Source: Nitrospirota bacterium
GTDB taxonomy: Bacteria > Nitrospirota > Leptospirillia > Leptospirillales > Leptospirillaceae
Assembly (NCBI GenBank): GCA_021806225.1
Contig: JAJZXW010000015.1
Location: 62,001 to 126,000 of the forward strand
Length of the DNA: 64,000 nt
Direction: 5' to 3'
Shown here: piece by piece, positions 32,679 through 41,234 of the stretch
Numbering within the stretch: position 1 is the first letter of the stretch
Layout: every line of letters starts with the position of its first letter
The notes under the pieces: generated by a model
Databases searched by the model: none
What the model saw: the letters and a program-made list of their open reading frames with translations, nothing else
What the model was told of the DNA's origin: nothing
Position numbers and translations under genes: made by a program

Positions 32679-34717
32679 CGAAACACCGTGAGAAGGAAGA
32701 TCAGCGTCCCGAAACTATAGACCAGATAAACGGAGATGCGTCCGCTCCGCACCTTTTCCGCCAGGGTGGCAATCGCCTGGAAAAGACGAAGGAGCGGACG
32801 GTAAAGGTAGGCCCAGTGCGGATCCTCGACGGTCAGATCGAAGACTGGACTCTTTTCCTCCGGTTCCGGGAGGTGGCGCTTCATGAGGAAAAAATTGGCG
32901 AAGAAATGGCGGATGGGCTGGGCGAAGGAGCCGGCCGAATCCTGCATGCGGAAGGTTCTTGTCCCGTAGCCACACCCCCAGACGGGGCTCTGACGGATGG
33001 AAGACTTTCCGAAAAGGCGGGGAAGCAGGAACGCCAGAGGCAGGAGAAACGCCAGAAGTCCCAGGAGGATCTCCGGGCTGTAGCTTGCCCCGCGGGGAGG
33101 AAGGGGGAGTAGCCACAGCCATCCCGCGGGGAAAGCGTTTTCGCGAAGAGGGGAGCCCGTCAGGGGCCGAAGGGCCTGATCGATCCACGACAGCATCCGG
33201 ACGGGCGAGAGGGCGAGCAGGAGACATCCCCCCACCATCCAGGCCATCCCGACCTTTTCGGCCGTCGAGACTTCGCGGGCGTTGTGGGCCCCTTCGGAGC
33301 GGGGGAGTCCCAGATATCCGATCCCGTAGAACTTGACGAACCCCATGGCAGCCAGGGCCGAGGCCAGGACGAGGAGAGCGCCCCCCAGCAAAACCGCGCT
33401 TCTCAGGAGAGTTCCGGAGAGACTTCCCGCCTGGAGGGCCGCCTGAAGCAGAAGCCACTCGGAGACGAAGCCGTTTCCCGGGGGGAGCCCGGCAATGCAG
33501 AGGACGCCAACCAGAACGAAGCCCCCCGACACCGGCATGCGTCGGAGCAGCCCTCCCATTCCGTTCAGGTCGTGGCTTCCGGTGGCGTGGATCATCGTTC
33601 CTGCCCCCATAAAAAGGAGACTTTTGAAAAAGGCGTGGTTGATGGCGTGATAGAGGGAGGCCGCCAGGGCGATCTCTCCGGCCATGGAATGGCCCGAACG
33701 CAGGTAGAGGATCGCGAGGCCGATCCCGAGAAAGATGATGCCGATGTTTTCGATCGATGAATAGGCCAGCAGTTTTTTGGGGTCCGACTGGACCAGGGCA
33801 TGGAGAATGCCGAAGAGCGCCATGAGTCCTCCGGCCAGGAGGACGGGTACGCCCCAGGCGTAGTTCAGATGATCCAGCCCCAGGAGCCCGAATAAAACCC
33901 GGAGGATCCCGTAGATGGCAGTCTTGAGCATGACTCCGCTCAACAGGGCCGAGGCCGGGGAGGGGGCGACCGGATGGGCCTCGGGAAGCCAGACGTGAAG
34001 GGGAATCAGCCCGGCCTTGGCTCCGAATCCCAGAAGGGTGCACACGAAGACGAGGAGGGCGGTCCCGGCCGGGGGAGCGCTCGTGCGCATGGCGTCGAAG
34101 GTGAAGGACGACAGCCCCGGGGACAGGCTGGACGGCTCGTGGGTGGCCAGGACGAAAAAGGCGACCAGGATCAGAAGGCTTCCGAAATGGGCCATGAGAA
34201 GGTAGAGGAAGCCGGCGTTGCGGACCTCCTCACGGTCGTTTTCCGTGACGACCAGCGCATAGGAGACGAGGGCCATGATTTCCCAAAAGACCATAAAGAT
34301 ATAGGCATCGTCGGCGAGGAAGACCCCTTCCATGGAGGCCAGGAATAGGGCGGTCCTGAGAAAGAAGGCCGGGAGCCTTGGGGGAGGAAGGCTCCGGAGG
34401 TAGCCGGCCGAGAAAAGAAGGATCCCGGTGGCCGCCCCTCCCAGAATCAGGAGGAAAAAGCTCGACAGGGGGTCCTGCCGGACGTGGAGAGGGAGCCCGG
34501 GAAGGCCTCCGGAGAGAACTCTTTGAAGTTCGGTGCCCCGTACGAGCCCCCGGATTCCAGAAAATGCGAGGACGACCCCTCCCGCGGCAAGAAGGAGAGA
34601 CAGGGGTCCCAGAAGGCCTTCGGAGCGCCGCAGAAGAAAAAAGCCGAGGATGCCGGTCATTCCCCAGGCCAGAAGGACAAGCAGGCTTGTGTCGAGAGAA
34701 TCAGGAAAGGGAGTCAT
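32669..34717 (-). CDS. hyfB: Hyf-like antiporter-type membrane subunit (HyfB/HycC/NuoL family)
   Basis: A 682-residue membrane protein and first gene of the operon. The antiporter core contains MVFWEIMALVSYALV, KAGLIPLHVWLPEAHPVAPSPASALLSG, AYSSIENIGIIFLG and HAINHAFFKSLLFMGAG. The C-terminal part (about 590-680) is a more polar extension with a final hydrophobic helix. No ribosome site is clear before the ATG at 34717. It is divergent from the small membrane gene at 34985, with a 267-bp shared intergenic region. Confidence 0.88.
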   Translation of the reverse strand: MTPFPDSLDTSLLVLLAWGMTGILGFFLLRRSEGLLGPLSLLLAAGGVVLAFSGIRGLVRGTELQRVLSGGLPGLPLHVRQDPLSSFFLLILGGAATGILLFSAGYLRSLPPPRLPAFFLRTALFLASMEGVFLADDAYIFMVFWEIMALVSYALVVTENDREEVRNAGFLYLLMAHFGSLLILVAFFVLATHEPSSLSPGLSSFTFDAMRTSAPPAGTALLVFVCTLLGFGAKAGLIPLHVWLPEAHPVAPSPASALLSGVMLKTAIYGILRVLFGLLGLDHLNYAWGVPVLLAGGLMALFGILHALVQSDPKKLLAYSSIENIGIIFLGIGLAILYLRSGHSMAGEIALAASLYHAINHAFFKSLLFMGAGTMIHATGSHDLNGMGGLLRRMPVSGGFVLVGVLCIAGLPPGNGFVSEWLLLQAALQAGSLSGTLLRSAVLLGGALLVLASALAAMGFVKFYGIGYLGLPRSEGAHNAREVSTAEKVGMAWMVGGCLLLALSPVRMLSWIDQALRPLTGSPLRENAFPAGWLWLLPLPPRGASYSPEILLGLLAFLLPLAFLLPRLFGKSSIRQSPVWGCGYGTRTFRMQDSAGSFAQPIRHFFANFFLMKRHLPEPEEKSPVFDLTVEDPHWAYLYRPLLRLFQAIATLAEKVRSGRISVYLVYSFGTLIFLLTVFRWM

Positions 34718-34984
34718 GGATGGAAGGGGCGGGGCGGAAGGCTCTTCGCCTCCCGGAAGCCTTGCGGTTTCGGGGTGAAGAGTTTTATTCGGCCAGCCAT
34801 GGGATTCCCGTCTGTTACGGATGCTCCGTTCATTATTCTGTTCACAGGTGTCAATTATATCATTTGATCTGGGGAGGAATGCAACGGGCTGTTCTGTGGG
34901 CAGTTATGGGGGAGGGATTGGATCGATCCTTGAATTTCGCCTCCCGGGGCGTTTAGGATGGAAGGGATGCTATGGAGGGCGAGA

Positions 34985-35311
34985 ATGCGAGAAGATCCAC
35001 GAGAAATCCAGCAAAACGAAATCGCACGGGAGATCGAGCGGAGCCAGGGACCGATTCCCTGGTGGATGGTCATTTTGATCGTCATCGTCTACGCCACCGC
35101 GATCATCCTGTCGCTCCCCATTCTTGGGAACAGGACCGGGCAGAACATCAACACCTTTTTCAGTGACACCCACAAGAGGGGAACTTTCGACTTCGGAACG
35201 GTGGGAGGAGGGGCCTATCTGGCCGGGGGATTTTTTGTGATCTATTATGTCTTCATGATCCGGCCCCGGCGCAAGAACAGGAAAAAGTCCGCCGATCTCT
35301 CCGGTCCCTGA
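34985..35311 (+). CDS. Small two-span membrane protein, unrecognised
   Basis: A 108-residue protein from ATG 34985, chosen because GGAGG lies seven bases upstream. A charged N terminus (EDPREIQQNEIAREIERSQ) precedes a span WWMVILIVIVYATAIILSL and a second span AYLAGGFFVIYYVFMI, ending in a very basic tail. The layout is reminiscent of small subunits of respiratory complexes, but I find no motif that fixes the function. The M50 protease gene follows by 3 bp, and the Hyf-like operon is divergent. Confidence 0.6.
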   Translation: MREDPREIQQNEIAREIERSQGPIPWWMVILIVIVYATAIILSLPILGNRTGQNINTFFSDTHKRGTFDFGTVGGGAYLAGGFFVIYYVFMIRPRRKNRKKSADLSGP

Positions 35312-35314
35312 CGG

Positions 35315-36157
35315 GTGGAGACTGTCCGCGGAAAGATTCTGGCCTCGTTCCTTTTCTTTTTTACCTGCCTCACGACGACCGGGGCAGGAGCGCTCCTGGC
35401 GGGCAAGGACCCTTTGTCCTCCCTAGGCGGATTGGCCTCCGGAATTCCCTACTCTTTCACCCTCATGCTGATCCTGTCGGCGCATGAGGCCGGCCATTAC
35501 CTCGTGGCGAGGAGGTATGGCGTGGCATCCCCCCTGCCATGGTTCATTCCGGCACCGACGCTCATCGGAACTTTCGGGGCTGTGATCCGGCTGCCCCGTC
35601 TTCCCGGAAGCCGGCTCGCCCTATTCGACATCGCTCTGGCCGGTCCTATGGCAGGACTTTTTCCGTCCATCGTCGCCCTCGCCGTCGGCATCCACCTTTC
35701 CACGTCCCTTCCGGGAGGAAGTCACCCGGGAACGGGCCTGGAGATCGGAGAATCTCTCCTCTTCCGTTTTCTGGAATGGATCTTTTCGACCGGTTCCACC
35801 GGCGACTCGACCCTCCTCCTCTCACCGGTCGGGTTCGCGGGATGGGTCGGACTGCTCGTGACGGCGCTCAACCTGATGCCGGTCGGGCAACTGGATGGAG
35901 GCCACCTGGCCTGGGCGCTCCTGGGGGCCCGGGCCCGAGGCCTCCTCTGGGGAATTTTTCCCCTGCTCCTTTACCTGGGCTTCCGGGGATGGAAGGGCTG
36001 GTGGATCTGGGCGGCTCTTCTTCTTCTCATGGGGGTGTCCCATCCGGAGCTTTCCGGGGATGGAGGCCGGCTTCCTGTGTCCCGGATTGTCTGGGGAGTC
36101 GCCGCCCTTGTCATCGAGATTCTGGTTTTTGTTCCCGTTCCTCTGCGATTTGCATGA
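35315..36157 (+). CDS. Site-2-type membrane metalloprotease (M50 family)
   Basis: A 280-residue membrane protein with about six to seven spans. The zinc motif HEAGH (about 53-57) lies in the segment LILSAHEAGHYLVARRYG, and the second metal motif NLMPVGQLDGGH (about 189-200) supplies the Asp ligand. These are diagnostic of site-2 proteases. Its closest relatives in style are plant and cyanobacterial EGY-like peptidases without a PDZ domain. The likely start is GTG 35315. It probably cleaves within membranes; the target is unknown. Confidence 0.8.
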   Translation: METVRGKILASFLFFFTCLTTTGAGALLAGKDPLSSLGGLASGIPYSFTLMLILSAHEAGHYLVARRYGVASPLPWFIPAPTLIGTFGAVIRLPRLPGSRLALFDIALAGPMAGLFPSIVALAVGIHLSTSLPGGSHPGTGLEIGESLLFRFLEWIFSTGSTGDSTLLLSPVGFAGWVGLLVTALNLMPVGQLDGGHLAWALLGARARGLLWGIFPLLLYLGFRGWKGWWIWAALLLLMGVSHPELSGDGGRLPVSRIVWGVAALVIEILVFVPVPLRFA

Positions 36158-36998
36158 TCTTGTCGACCATCCAGCCGTGGAGGAATCCGTTGCTGGCGAC
36201 CACCAGGGGGGCCTCGAGACGGAACGGGCTCCCGCATCCGTCGGAGACCGTCCCGCCGGCTTCGCGAACGATCAGCGTGCCTGCCGCCGTGTCCCAGGGA
36301 GACAGTCCTCTCTCCCAGAATCCGTCGAGCACCCCCATCGCCACATGGCAGAGATCGAGTGCCGCCGATCCCGAACGGCGGATTCCCTGGACCTCCCGGG
36401 AGAAGCCTTCGAAAGTCGCCATGTTTTTGAGTCGGGGGGTATCGGCGTGGCTGTATGAGAATCCGGTGGCGAGAAGGCTCCTCTGGGGAAGGCTTTCCCG
36501 GGAGACGGAGAGTCGCTGTCCGTCGAGGGTCGCTCCCCGACCGGCCGCCGCCTCGAAGTGCAATCTCCGCAGAGGGTCGACCACCAGGCCGTAGAGGAGG
36601 GATCCTGCGGATTCGAAGGCGATCGAGATGCAGAAACAGGGGTATCGGTGGGCGTAGTTGGTCGTTCCGTCGAGGGGATCGATGATCCATCGGTGGGGGC
36701 TCGCTCCGGACGGCATGCTTCCTCCGCTCTCTTCGGCGAGGAATCCATGGTCGGGATAGTCCCGGGAAATGGTTTCCATGACGGCCCGTTCCGAGGCCAG
36801 GTCGATCTCCGTGACGAGGTCGATCCGGCCCTTGTATCCCACCTCGATCGTCCGGGTCATTCCCTCGAGAAGGATTCCGGATGCGAGAGTTGCCGCTCTC
36901 CGGGCCGTGTCGGCGATTTGTCCGGGGAGAATTCCGGGGGGCCAGGAAATTCCTCCTCCGGATCTGTCTGCATCCTTTTGATTCATCGAACCTCCCAT
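36111..36998 (-). CDS. Inositol monophosphatase family protein (SuhB-like)
   Basis: A magnesium-dependent phosphatase of about 290 residues. Motifs appear in order: LVTEIDLASERAV, LAEESGG, IIDPLDGTTNYAH (about 105-117), and a C-terminal GLSPWDTAAG with the metal-binding Asp. Candidate substrates include inositol-1-phosphate, fructose-1,6-bisphosphate or related sugar phosphates. In autotrophs of this lineage, any of these is plausible. Start ATG 36998 or 36986 (MNQKDAD). Its 3' end overlaps the convergent protease gene by 47 bp. Confidence 0.85.
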   Translation of the reverse strand: MGGSMNQKDADRSGGGISWPPGILPGQIADTARRAATLASGILLEGMTRTIEVGYKGRIDLVTEIDLASERAVMETISRDYPDHGFLAEESGGSMPSGASPHRWIIDPLDGTTNYAHRYPCFCISIAFESAGSLLYGLVVDPLRRLHFEAAAGRGATLDGQRLSVSRESLPQRSLLATGFSYSHADTPRLKNMATFEGFSREVQGIRRSGSAALDLCHVAMGVLDGFWERGLSPWDTAAGTLIVREAGGTVSDGCGSPFRLEAPLVVASNGFLHGWMVDKIMQIAEEREQKPESR

Positions 36999-37169
36999 CT
37001 GTGCCCGGAAACCAAGAGCGTGTCGCCTCGCGCCTCGCCCATCCTAGCAGATTCCGCCCGGATTTCCATCGGACGATCCCGCCCGGAAGGGATGGGGCTA
37101 TCCAGAGAGAGGGATCTTGTACGATAATGGAAAAATGAACCCTGACATCGGGGAGGAGGGCTGCACGTC

Positions 37170-37712
37170 ATGTTTGTAACGATTACCTTTATTCGCTGGC
37201 TCCATCTTGTGGGGGCGGCGGCGTTGGTCGGAGGGATGGTCCTCCAGCTTTTTGTCGTGAGCCCGCTCCTTTCCTGGGTCGATCCCTCGATTCGCGGCAA
37301 GCTCGCGAAGAAGGCGACGGATTTCTATCTCCCGGTGTTCTGGGTGAGCCTTTCACTCCTCATCATGACCGGGGCTTTCGTCATCTTCGATAGGCTCGTC
37401 TCTCTTGAGAACATGGTCTTCCCATACAAGAACTCCTACGAGACTTTCTGGCTCCTGAAGCTGAGTTTCGTCGGCGGAATCGCCCTCTTGGGAATCCTGA
37501 TCGCCCGGATGTCGGGCGAGATCCGGACGACGACCCGGCAACAGCTGGCGACGGGCCCGGATTCCCAGGAGGCCCTGAAGCTCGAGGAAAAGAAGAGCCG
37601 GCTGCGCCAGACCGTGGGGCTTCTCCGGAACCTGAACGTCGTCCTCGGCATCTTCGTTCTTTTATGGGCCGCTGTTCTCCAGAACATTTTCGGACTACTG
37701 ATCCTCCGTTAG
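37170..37712 (+). CDS. Four-span membrane protein, CopD-like
   Basis: A 180-residue integral membrane protein. Four hydrophobic segments lie at about 7-30, 50-72, 92-112 and 152-178. The first contains RWLHLVGAAALVGGM with a His, a pattern seen in CopD and related copper- or heme-associated membrane proteins. The charged loop between spans 3 and 4 is helical. GGGGAGGAGGG lies upstream of the ATG at a slightly long spacing. Assignment to a copper function is tentative. It precedes the PEP carboxylase gene by 45 bp. Confidence 0.55.
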   Translation: MFVTITFIRWLHLVGAAALVGGMVLQLFVVSPLLSWVDPSIRGKLAKKATDFYLPVFWVSLSLLIMTGAFVIFDRLVSLENMVFPYKNSYETFWLLKLSFVGGIALLGILIARMSGEIRTTTRQQLATGPDSQEALKLEEKKSRLRQTVGLLRNLNVVLGIFVLLWAAVLQNIFGLLILR

Positions 37713-37757
37713 CTCCGCGCGGACAATTCGCGCCCCTACCCAAAGAGAGGAGCTTTC

Positions 37758-39320
37758 TTGGCGTATTTTCTCAAAAAGAACGACCGTCCCAAAAATGTCG
37801 CCGACCGGAAAATTCCCACGACGATGGCGACCCAGCATCCGGACAATGCGGCCGCCCCCTACTGGAAGGCCAATCAGGAGCCCTTCATCAGCACTCTCGA
37901 CGAGATCGAGGAGTGCTACCGGAGCTACATCGACATCGGCTGCCAGGAGTACATGTGGGACTGGGAGGGGAAATACGTCGACGAAGGGGTTGTCGAAAAA
38001 CTTTTTTCCTCGCATTTCGACTACTTCAAGGAAAATCAGATCGGAAAGGACGTTTTTCTCACCTTCCGGCTTCCGAACATCTGGTACGAAAAGGAATACC
38101 GGATCGCCCGGGCCTACATCGGGATCCTGACATTCGAGGATCTGGCGCGGGATCTGGGCGTCAAGACCCCGCCAGTGTTTGAAGTCATTCTGCCCATGAC
38201 CGATGAAGGGCAGAAAATGATCTATCTCCAGCAAACATTCCGCAAGATTGCCCGCCTCAAGCACCAGGTGTTCGACGAGGAGGGCGCGGTCCGTGATCCC
38301 TCCTATCTGCAGGTCATTCCCCTGGTGGAAGGGGTTTCGGAACTGACCGTCTCCCGCAAGATCCTGCACGATTACGTCGACCTCCATGCCGCGGAATACG
38401 GATCGAAGCCTCTTTACCTTCGCCCTTTCATCGCCCGGTCCGATCCCGCCCTGAACGCGGGAATCGTTCCCGCCACCATCGCGGCCAAGGTGGCCCTCTC
38501 GGAATACTTCCGCTTCGAGGAGGAGTCCGGGATACCGGTCTTCCCCATCATGGGGGTGGGATCTCTTCCGTTCCGGGGCGGCCTCTCTCCCTGGAATGTT
38601 CCTCACTTCATCGAAGAATACCCGGGGGTCCGGACGGTAACTGTCCAGTCGGCCTTCCGGTACGACTATCCCCAGGAGGATGTCCGGGAAGCCATCAATC
38701 TCCTCAATCGCTCCCTCCCGGGAACCGTGCCTCTGGCCTATACTCCTGACGAGGTTTCTGCGGGCGAGCGGCTGGTCTCCATCTTCTCCAATCATTATCA
38801 AAAGACGGTGGAGGAGGTCGCGGATGTGATCAACAAGGTCTCGAGCAGCATCCCTCCCCGCCGGGAGCGCAAGCTTCATATCGGGCTCTTCGGATATTCC
38901 CGGGGAATCGGACAGAAGCATCTCCCCCGTGCGATCGGATTCACCGCCTCCCTATATTCCCTGGGGATCCCCCCTGAATTGATCGGGACCGGGAGGGGGA
39001 TCGCCCAGGCGATCCGGGAAGGATACGGGGACACCCTTTCGCTCTTCTATCGCCGCCTCAAGGACGACATGCAGGATGCGGGGCATTATCTGAACAAGGA
39101 AAACCTCAACTTTCTCGCCTCGGAAAACCAGGCATGGATGGCGGTCAAAGAGGATATCGATCTCGTGGAAGATTTTTTCAAGATCGAACTGGGCCCTGTG
39201 ACGGTCGAGCATTACCTTCACAGGAACTTCGTCTCCAGCATCTATTTTCTGATGCAGGAAGAGAAGGACTTTTCCGACTATCTTCTCAAGTCGGCGCTTC
39301 TTCGAAGATCCCTCGGATAG
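37758..39320 (+). CDS. ppcA: Phosphoenolpyruvate carboxylase, archaeal type
   Basis: A 520-residue enzyme fixing bicarbonate onto PEP to give oxaloacetate. It is the short archaeal-type family (PEPcase 2), not the about 900-residue bacterial type. The N-terminal signature PTTMATQHPDNA is diagnostic. Other landmarks are EVILPMTDEG, GVGSLPFRGGLSP and GRGIAQAIREGYGDTL. The likely start is TTG 37758 with GAGAGGAG upstream. With the oxidoreductases in this window it would serve the carboxylation steps of the reductive TCA cycle. Confidence 0.93.
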   Translation: MAYFLKKNDRPKNVADRKIPTTMATQHPDNAAAPYWKANQEPFISTLDEIEECYRSYIDIGCQEYMWDWEGKYVDEGVVEKLFSSHFDYFKENQIGKDVFLTFRLPNIWYEKEYRIARAYIGILTFEDLARDLGVKTPPVFEVILPMTDEGQKMIYLQQTFRKIARLKHQVFDEEGAVRDPSYLQVIPLVEGVSELTVSRKILHDYVDLHAAEYGSKPLYLRPFIARSDPALNAGIVPATIAAKVALSEYFRFEEESGIPVFPIMGVGSLPFRGGLSPWNVPHFIEEYPGVRTVTVQSAFRYDYPQEDVREAINLLNRSLPGTVPLAYTPDEVSAGERLVSIFSNHYQKTVEEVADVINKVSSSIPPRRERKLHIGLFGYSRGIGQKHLPRAIGFTASLYSLGIPPELIGTGRGIAQAIREGYGDTLSLFYRRLKDDMQDAGHYLNKENLNFLASENQAWMAVKEDIDLVEDFFKIELGPVTVEHYLHRNFVSSIYFLMQEEKDFSDYLLKSALLRRSLG

Positions 39321-39358
39321 TCGGGTCGTCAAAGTGATGATTTTTCAGGAGAGTCTTC

Positions 39359-39667
39359 TTGGCCAAGTCCCTTGAAAAAAGGCTTTTTTTAAAGCTCGTC
39401 ATGCCGGTGGTCGTTATGATTGTGATTTCCTGGGTCCTTTACACCGTCAAGGACCCCTTGATGAAGGGGGCCGCCTTCGTGGCGCTCCTGTTCTTCGTTT
39501 CCTTCGTTGTCTTCATCCTCAGGAAGCAATGGCAGGAAAAGGAGGACTTCAAGGTTCCCACCTGGCTTTTTGTGGTTCTTATATCGATTCTCATCCTATT
39601 TCTGACTCTTGTCGGGGTCCTGCCCATCGTGACAATGTTCACAAAGCCTCCCGCATCCTATCCCTGA
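39359..39667 (+). CDS. Small three-span membrane protein, unrecognised
   Basis: A 102-residue hydrophobic protein with three spans (about 11-27, 33-53 and 68-92) and a short basic N terminus. The likely start is TTG 39359 with CAGGAGAG upstream. No recognised motif. It follows PEP carboxylase by 38 bp and ends before an intrinsic terminator, so it probably shares the PEP carboxylase transcript. Confidence 0.6.
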   Translation: MAKSLEKRLFLKLVMPVVVMIVISWVLYTVKDPLMKGAAFVALLFFVSFVVFILRKQWQEKEDFKVPTWLFVVLISILILFLTLVGVLPIVTMFTKPPASYP

Positions 39668-39680
39668 CACACCTCCACCC

Positions 39681-39713
39681 CTTCCCGGCCCTTCGGGCAG
39701 GGGGGCATTTTTT
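39681..39713 (+). terminator. Intrinsic terminator after the PEP carboxylase unit
   Basis: A GC-rich hairpin with core GGCCC-TTC-GGGC-type pairing and an extended lower stem (CTTCCC against GGGGGG with wobble pairs) is followed by six T residues. It begins 13 bp after the stop of the small membrane gene. Confidence 0.6.
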
Positions 39714-39822
39714 CCACATCCCGGGGAAAAATGCGACACTTACTGCTCTGCGAGCCATCGGCCTAGCAGGAATGGTGCAGTTCAAGTCATCATTATTTCA
39801 TGTTTTTTAAAATATTATTTTT

Positions 39823-39840
39823 TTGGCATCCGCCTTGCTT
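39823..39840 (+). promoter_or_regulatory. Candidate sigma-54 (-24/-12) promoter upstream of lpxC
   Basis: TTGGCATCCGCCTTGCTT matches the TGGCAY-N5-TTGCW consensus with exact GG-N10-GC spacing. An AT-rich stretch (39800-39822), as often needed for DNA bending, lies directly upstream. Transcription would start near 39850, about 90 bp before lpxC. By-eye match only. Confidence 0.5.
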
Positions 39841-39858
39841 TGGATTTGTCGTAGGGAT

Positions 39859-39945
39859 ATGGAAAAACGGTCAGTCGATCCGGATGCAGATCACCGGGAA
39901 GCCGGTAAGGCGGAATCAACGCTCCCAAGTGGGGGGAGGGAATGA
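39859..39945 (+). CDS. Possible 28-residue leader peptide before lpxC
   Basis: A short frame beginning ATGGAAAAACGG runs for 28 codons (MEKRSVDPDADHREAG...) and stops at a TGA that overlaps the lpxC ATG (ATGA). GTAGGGAT lies directly upstream, a modest ribosome site, and the ATG falls just after the predicted sigma-54 start. The peptide is charged and has no known motif. It could be chance; the evidence is the coupling-type overlap and position. Confidence 0.25.
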   Translation: MEKRSVDPDADHREAGKAESTLPSGGRE

Positions 39946-40862
39946 GGATGAGATGGCAAAGAACGCTGGCGAAGCCGGTTGAGATCCGGGGGACAGGCCT
40001 GCATTCCGGAAGGGAAGTGGCTCTGCTTCTTCATCCGGCCCCCGAGAACCACGGGATCGTCTTTCATCGGTCCGATCTGGGAAGCGTCTATATCCCGGCG
40101 CATGTCCGATTCGTCTCGGCGGAGCGTTCGACGCTTTCGACCGTCCTTTTTGATGGCCAGGCGACAGTTCAAACGATCGAGCATCTGATGTCCGCCTTGA
40201 ACGGGCTTTACCTCGACAATCTCGTCGCCGAGATCGACGGCGCTGAGCTTCCCATCCTGGATGGGTCGTCCCGCCCTCTCGTCGACGCCATTTCCGCCGC
40301 CGGAATCGTAGAACAGAAGAAGACCCAGAGATTCTATCGTGTCGTCCGGTCCGAAGAGTTCGTCTCTGGCAACAAATATCTCGCGATCGAACCATCCGAC
40401 CGCTTTGAGGTGGATTACGAGATCGACTTCGGTCCAGAACTTCTTCAAAGGTATCGCTTTACCCTGAGCGAATCCTCCTACGGGTCGGACATCTCCCGCG
40501 CCAAGACCTTCTGTTTCGAATCGGACATCCACAAGATGCGCGCCATGGGACTGGCCAGGGGAGGGAGTCTTTCAAACGCTCTTGTGATGGGCAAGAACGC
40601 CCTCCTGAACCCGGATCAGCAAACCTATGCGGACGAGTTTGTGCGCCACAAGATTCTTGATTTTCTGGGAGACATGAGGCTGCTCGACCGCCCGGTGGTC
40701 GGACGTTTCGTCGTCCGACGGGGGGGGCACGCCTTTCATACCGAGTGCCTCCGCTCCCTCTGGGAGAAAGGAAATCTGGCCCTTTCCTCCGCCAAGGCGT
40801 CCGCTTCGGATGTCGAAGCGCCTCCCGTCCCCGGAGAAAAGCTCATCCCCCTCGGTCAGTAG
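39942..40862 (+). CDS. lpxC: UDP-3-O-acyl-N-acetylglucosamine deacetylase
   Basis: Committed step of lipid A synthesis, zinc-dependent, 306 residues. Motifs: GTGLHSG near the N terminus, EHLMSAL with a zinc His (about 80-86), SRAKTFCF, and DEFVRHKILDFLGD with the other His and Asp ligands (about 225-238). The start may be 39942 or 39948; both have GGAGGG upstream. It lies behind a possible sigma-54-type promoter, so its expression may respond to an activator. It confirms an LPS-bearing outer membrane. Confidence 0.95.
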   Translation: MRMRWQRTLAKPVEIRGTGLHSGREVALLLHPAPENHGIVFHRSDLGSVYIPAHVRFVSAERSTLSTVLFDGQATVQTIEHLMSALNGLYLDNLVAEIDGAELPILDGSSRPLVDAISAAGIVEQKKTQRFYRVVRSEEFVSGNKYLAIEPSDRFEVDYEIDFGPELLQRYRFTLSESSYGSDISRAKTFCFESDIHKMRAMGLARGGSLSNALVMGKNALLNPDQQTYADEFVRHKILDFLGDMRLLDRPVVGRFVVRRGGHAFHTECLRSLWEKGNLALSSAKASASDVEAPPVPGEKLIPLGQ

Positions 40863-40893
40863 GCATTTCGGCAAGCGCTCCCTTTTCGAGTCC

Positions 40894-41214
40894 TTATCCC
40901 CGGGCGGGTCTTTCCCGGGCCCGGGAAAGGGAGAGAATTGAGCAGACAAGTGGAGCCTCCGAAACTTCCGTCTGGCAGCCGAGACGGTATTCGGGTTCGA
41001 GCATCATGGCCTTGGCCAGAAAGTCTTCCTTGGGGTTCCGGGCTCCCAGCGAATCCAATCCCTCGACGATCTTTACGAGACAGGTCCCGCAGGCCGCATT
41101 CCCACCGCAAACGAAGCCGAAGGTGATTCCGTTGGCCATGGCTCCCTGAAGAATGGTCTGCCCCGGAAGAATCTCTATTTCACGATCGAGTTCGATGATC
41201 TTGACGGAGGGCAT
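40894..41214 (-). CDS. [2Fe-2S] ferredoxin
   Basis: A 106-residue plant/adrenodoxin-type ferredoxin. Cysteine ligands are in FVCGGNAACGTCLVKI (C-x5-C-x2-C) and LGCQT about 35 residues later. EILPGQTILQGAMANGI is the usual first helix. The C terminus (SLSRARERPARG) is encoded across a perfect 20-bp palindrome. It could serve Fe-S assembly or oxygenases. It ends 31 bp from the convergent lpxC end. Confidence 0.85.
   Translation of the reverse strand: MPSVKIIELDREIEILPGQTILQGAMANGITFGFVCGGNAACGTCLVKIVEGLDSLGARNPKEDFLAKAMMLEPEYRLGCQTEVSEAPLVCSILSLSRARERPARG
40910..40929. repeat. Perfect 20-bp palindrome at the ferredoxin 3' end
   Basis: CTTTCCCGGGCCCGGGAAAG is self-complementary and lies inside the ferredoxin coding end, between it and convergent lpxC. 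It would form a strong hairpin in transcripts from either side. No T run follows, so factor-independent termination is uncertain. Confidence 0.6.
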
Positions 41215-41234
41215 GGACGCTCCCTTCTCTGGTT

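Noticed and set aside
27495-34717. Annotation as a functional hydrogenase-4 or formate hydrogenlyase
   Set aside because: The Ni-Fe cysteine ligands are absent in the large subunit and no formate dehydrogenase or maturation genes are seen in the window.
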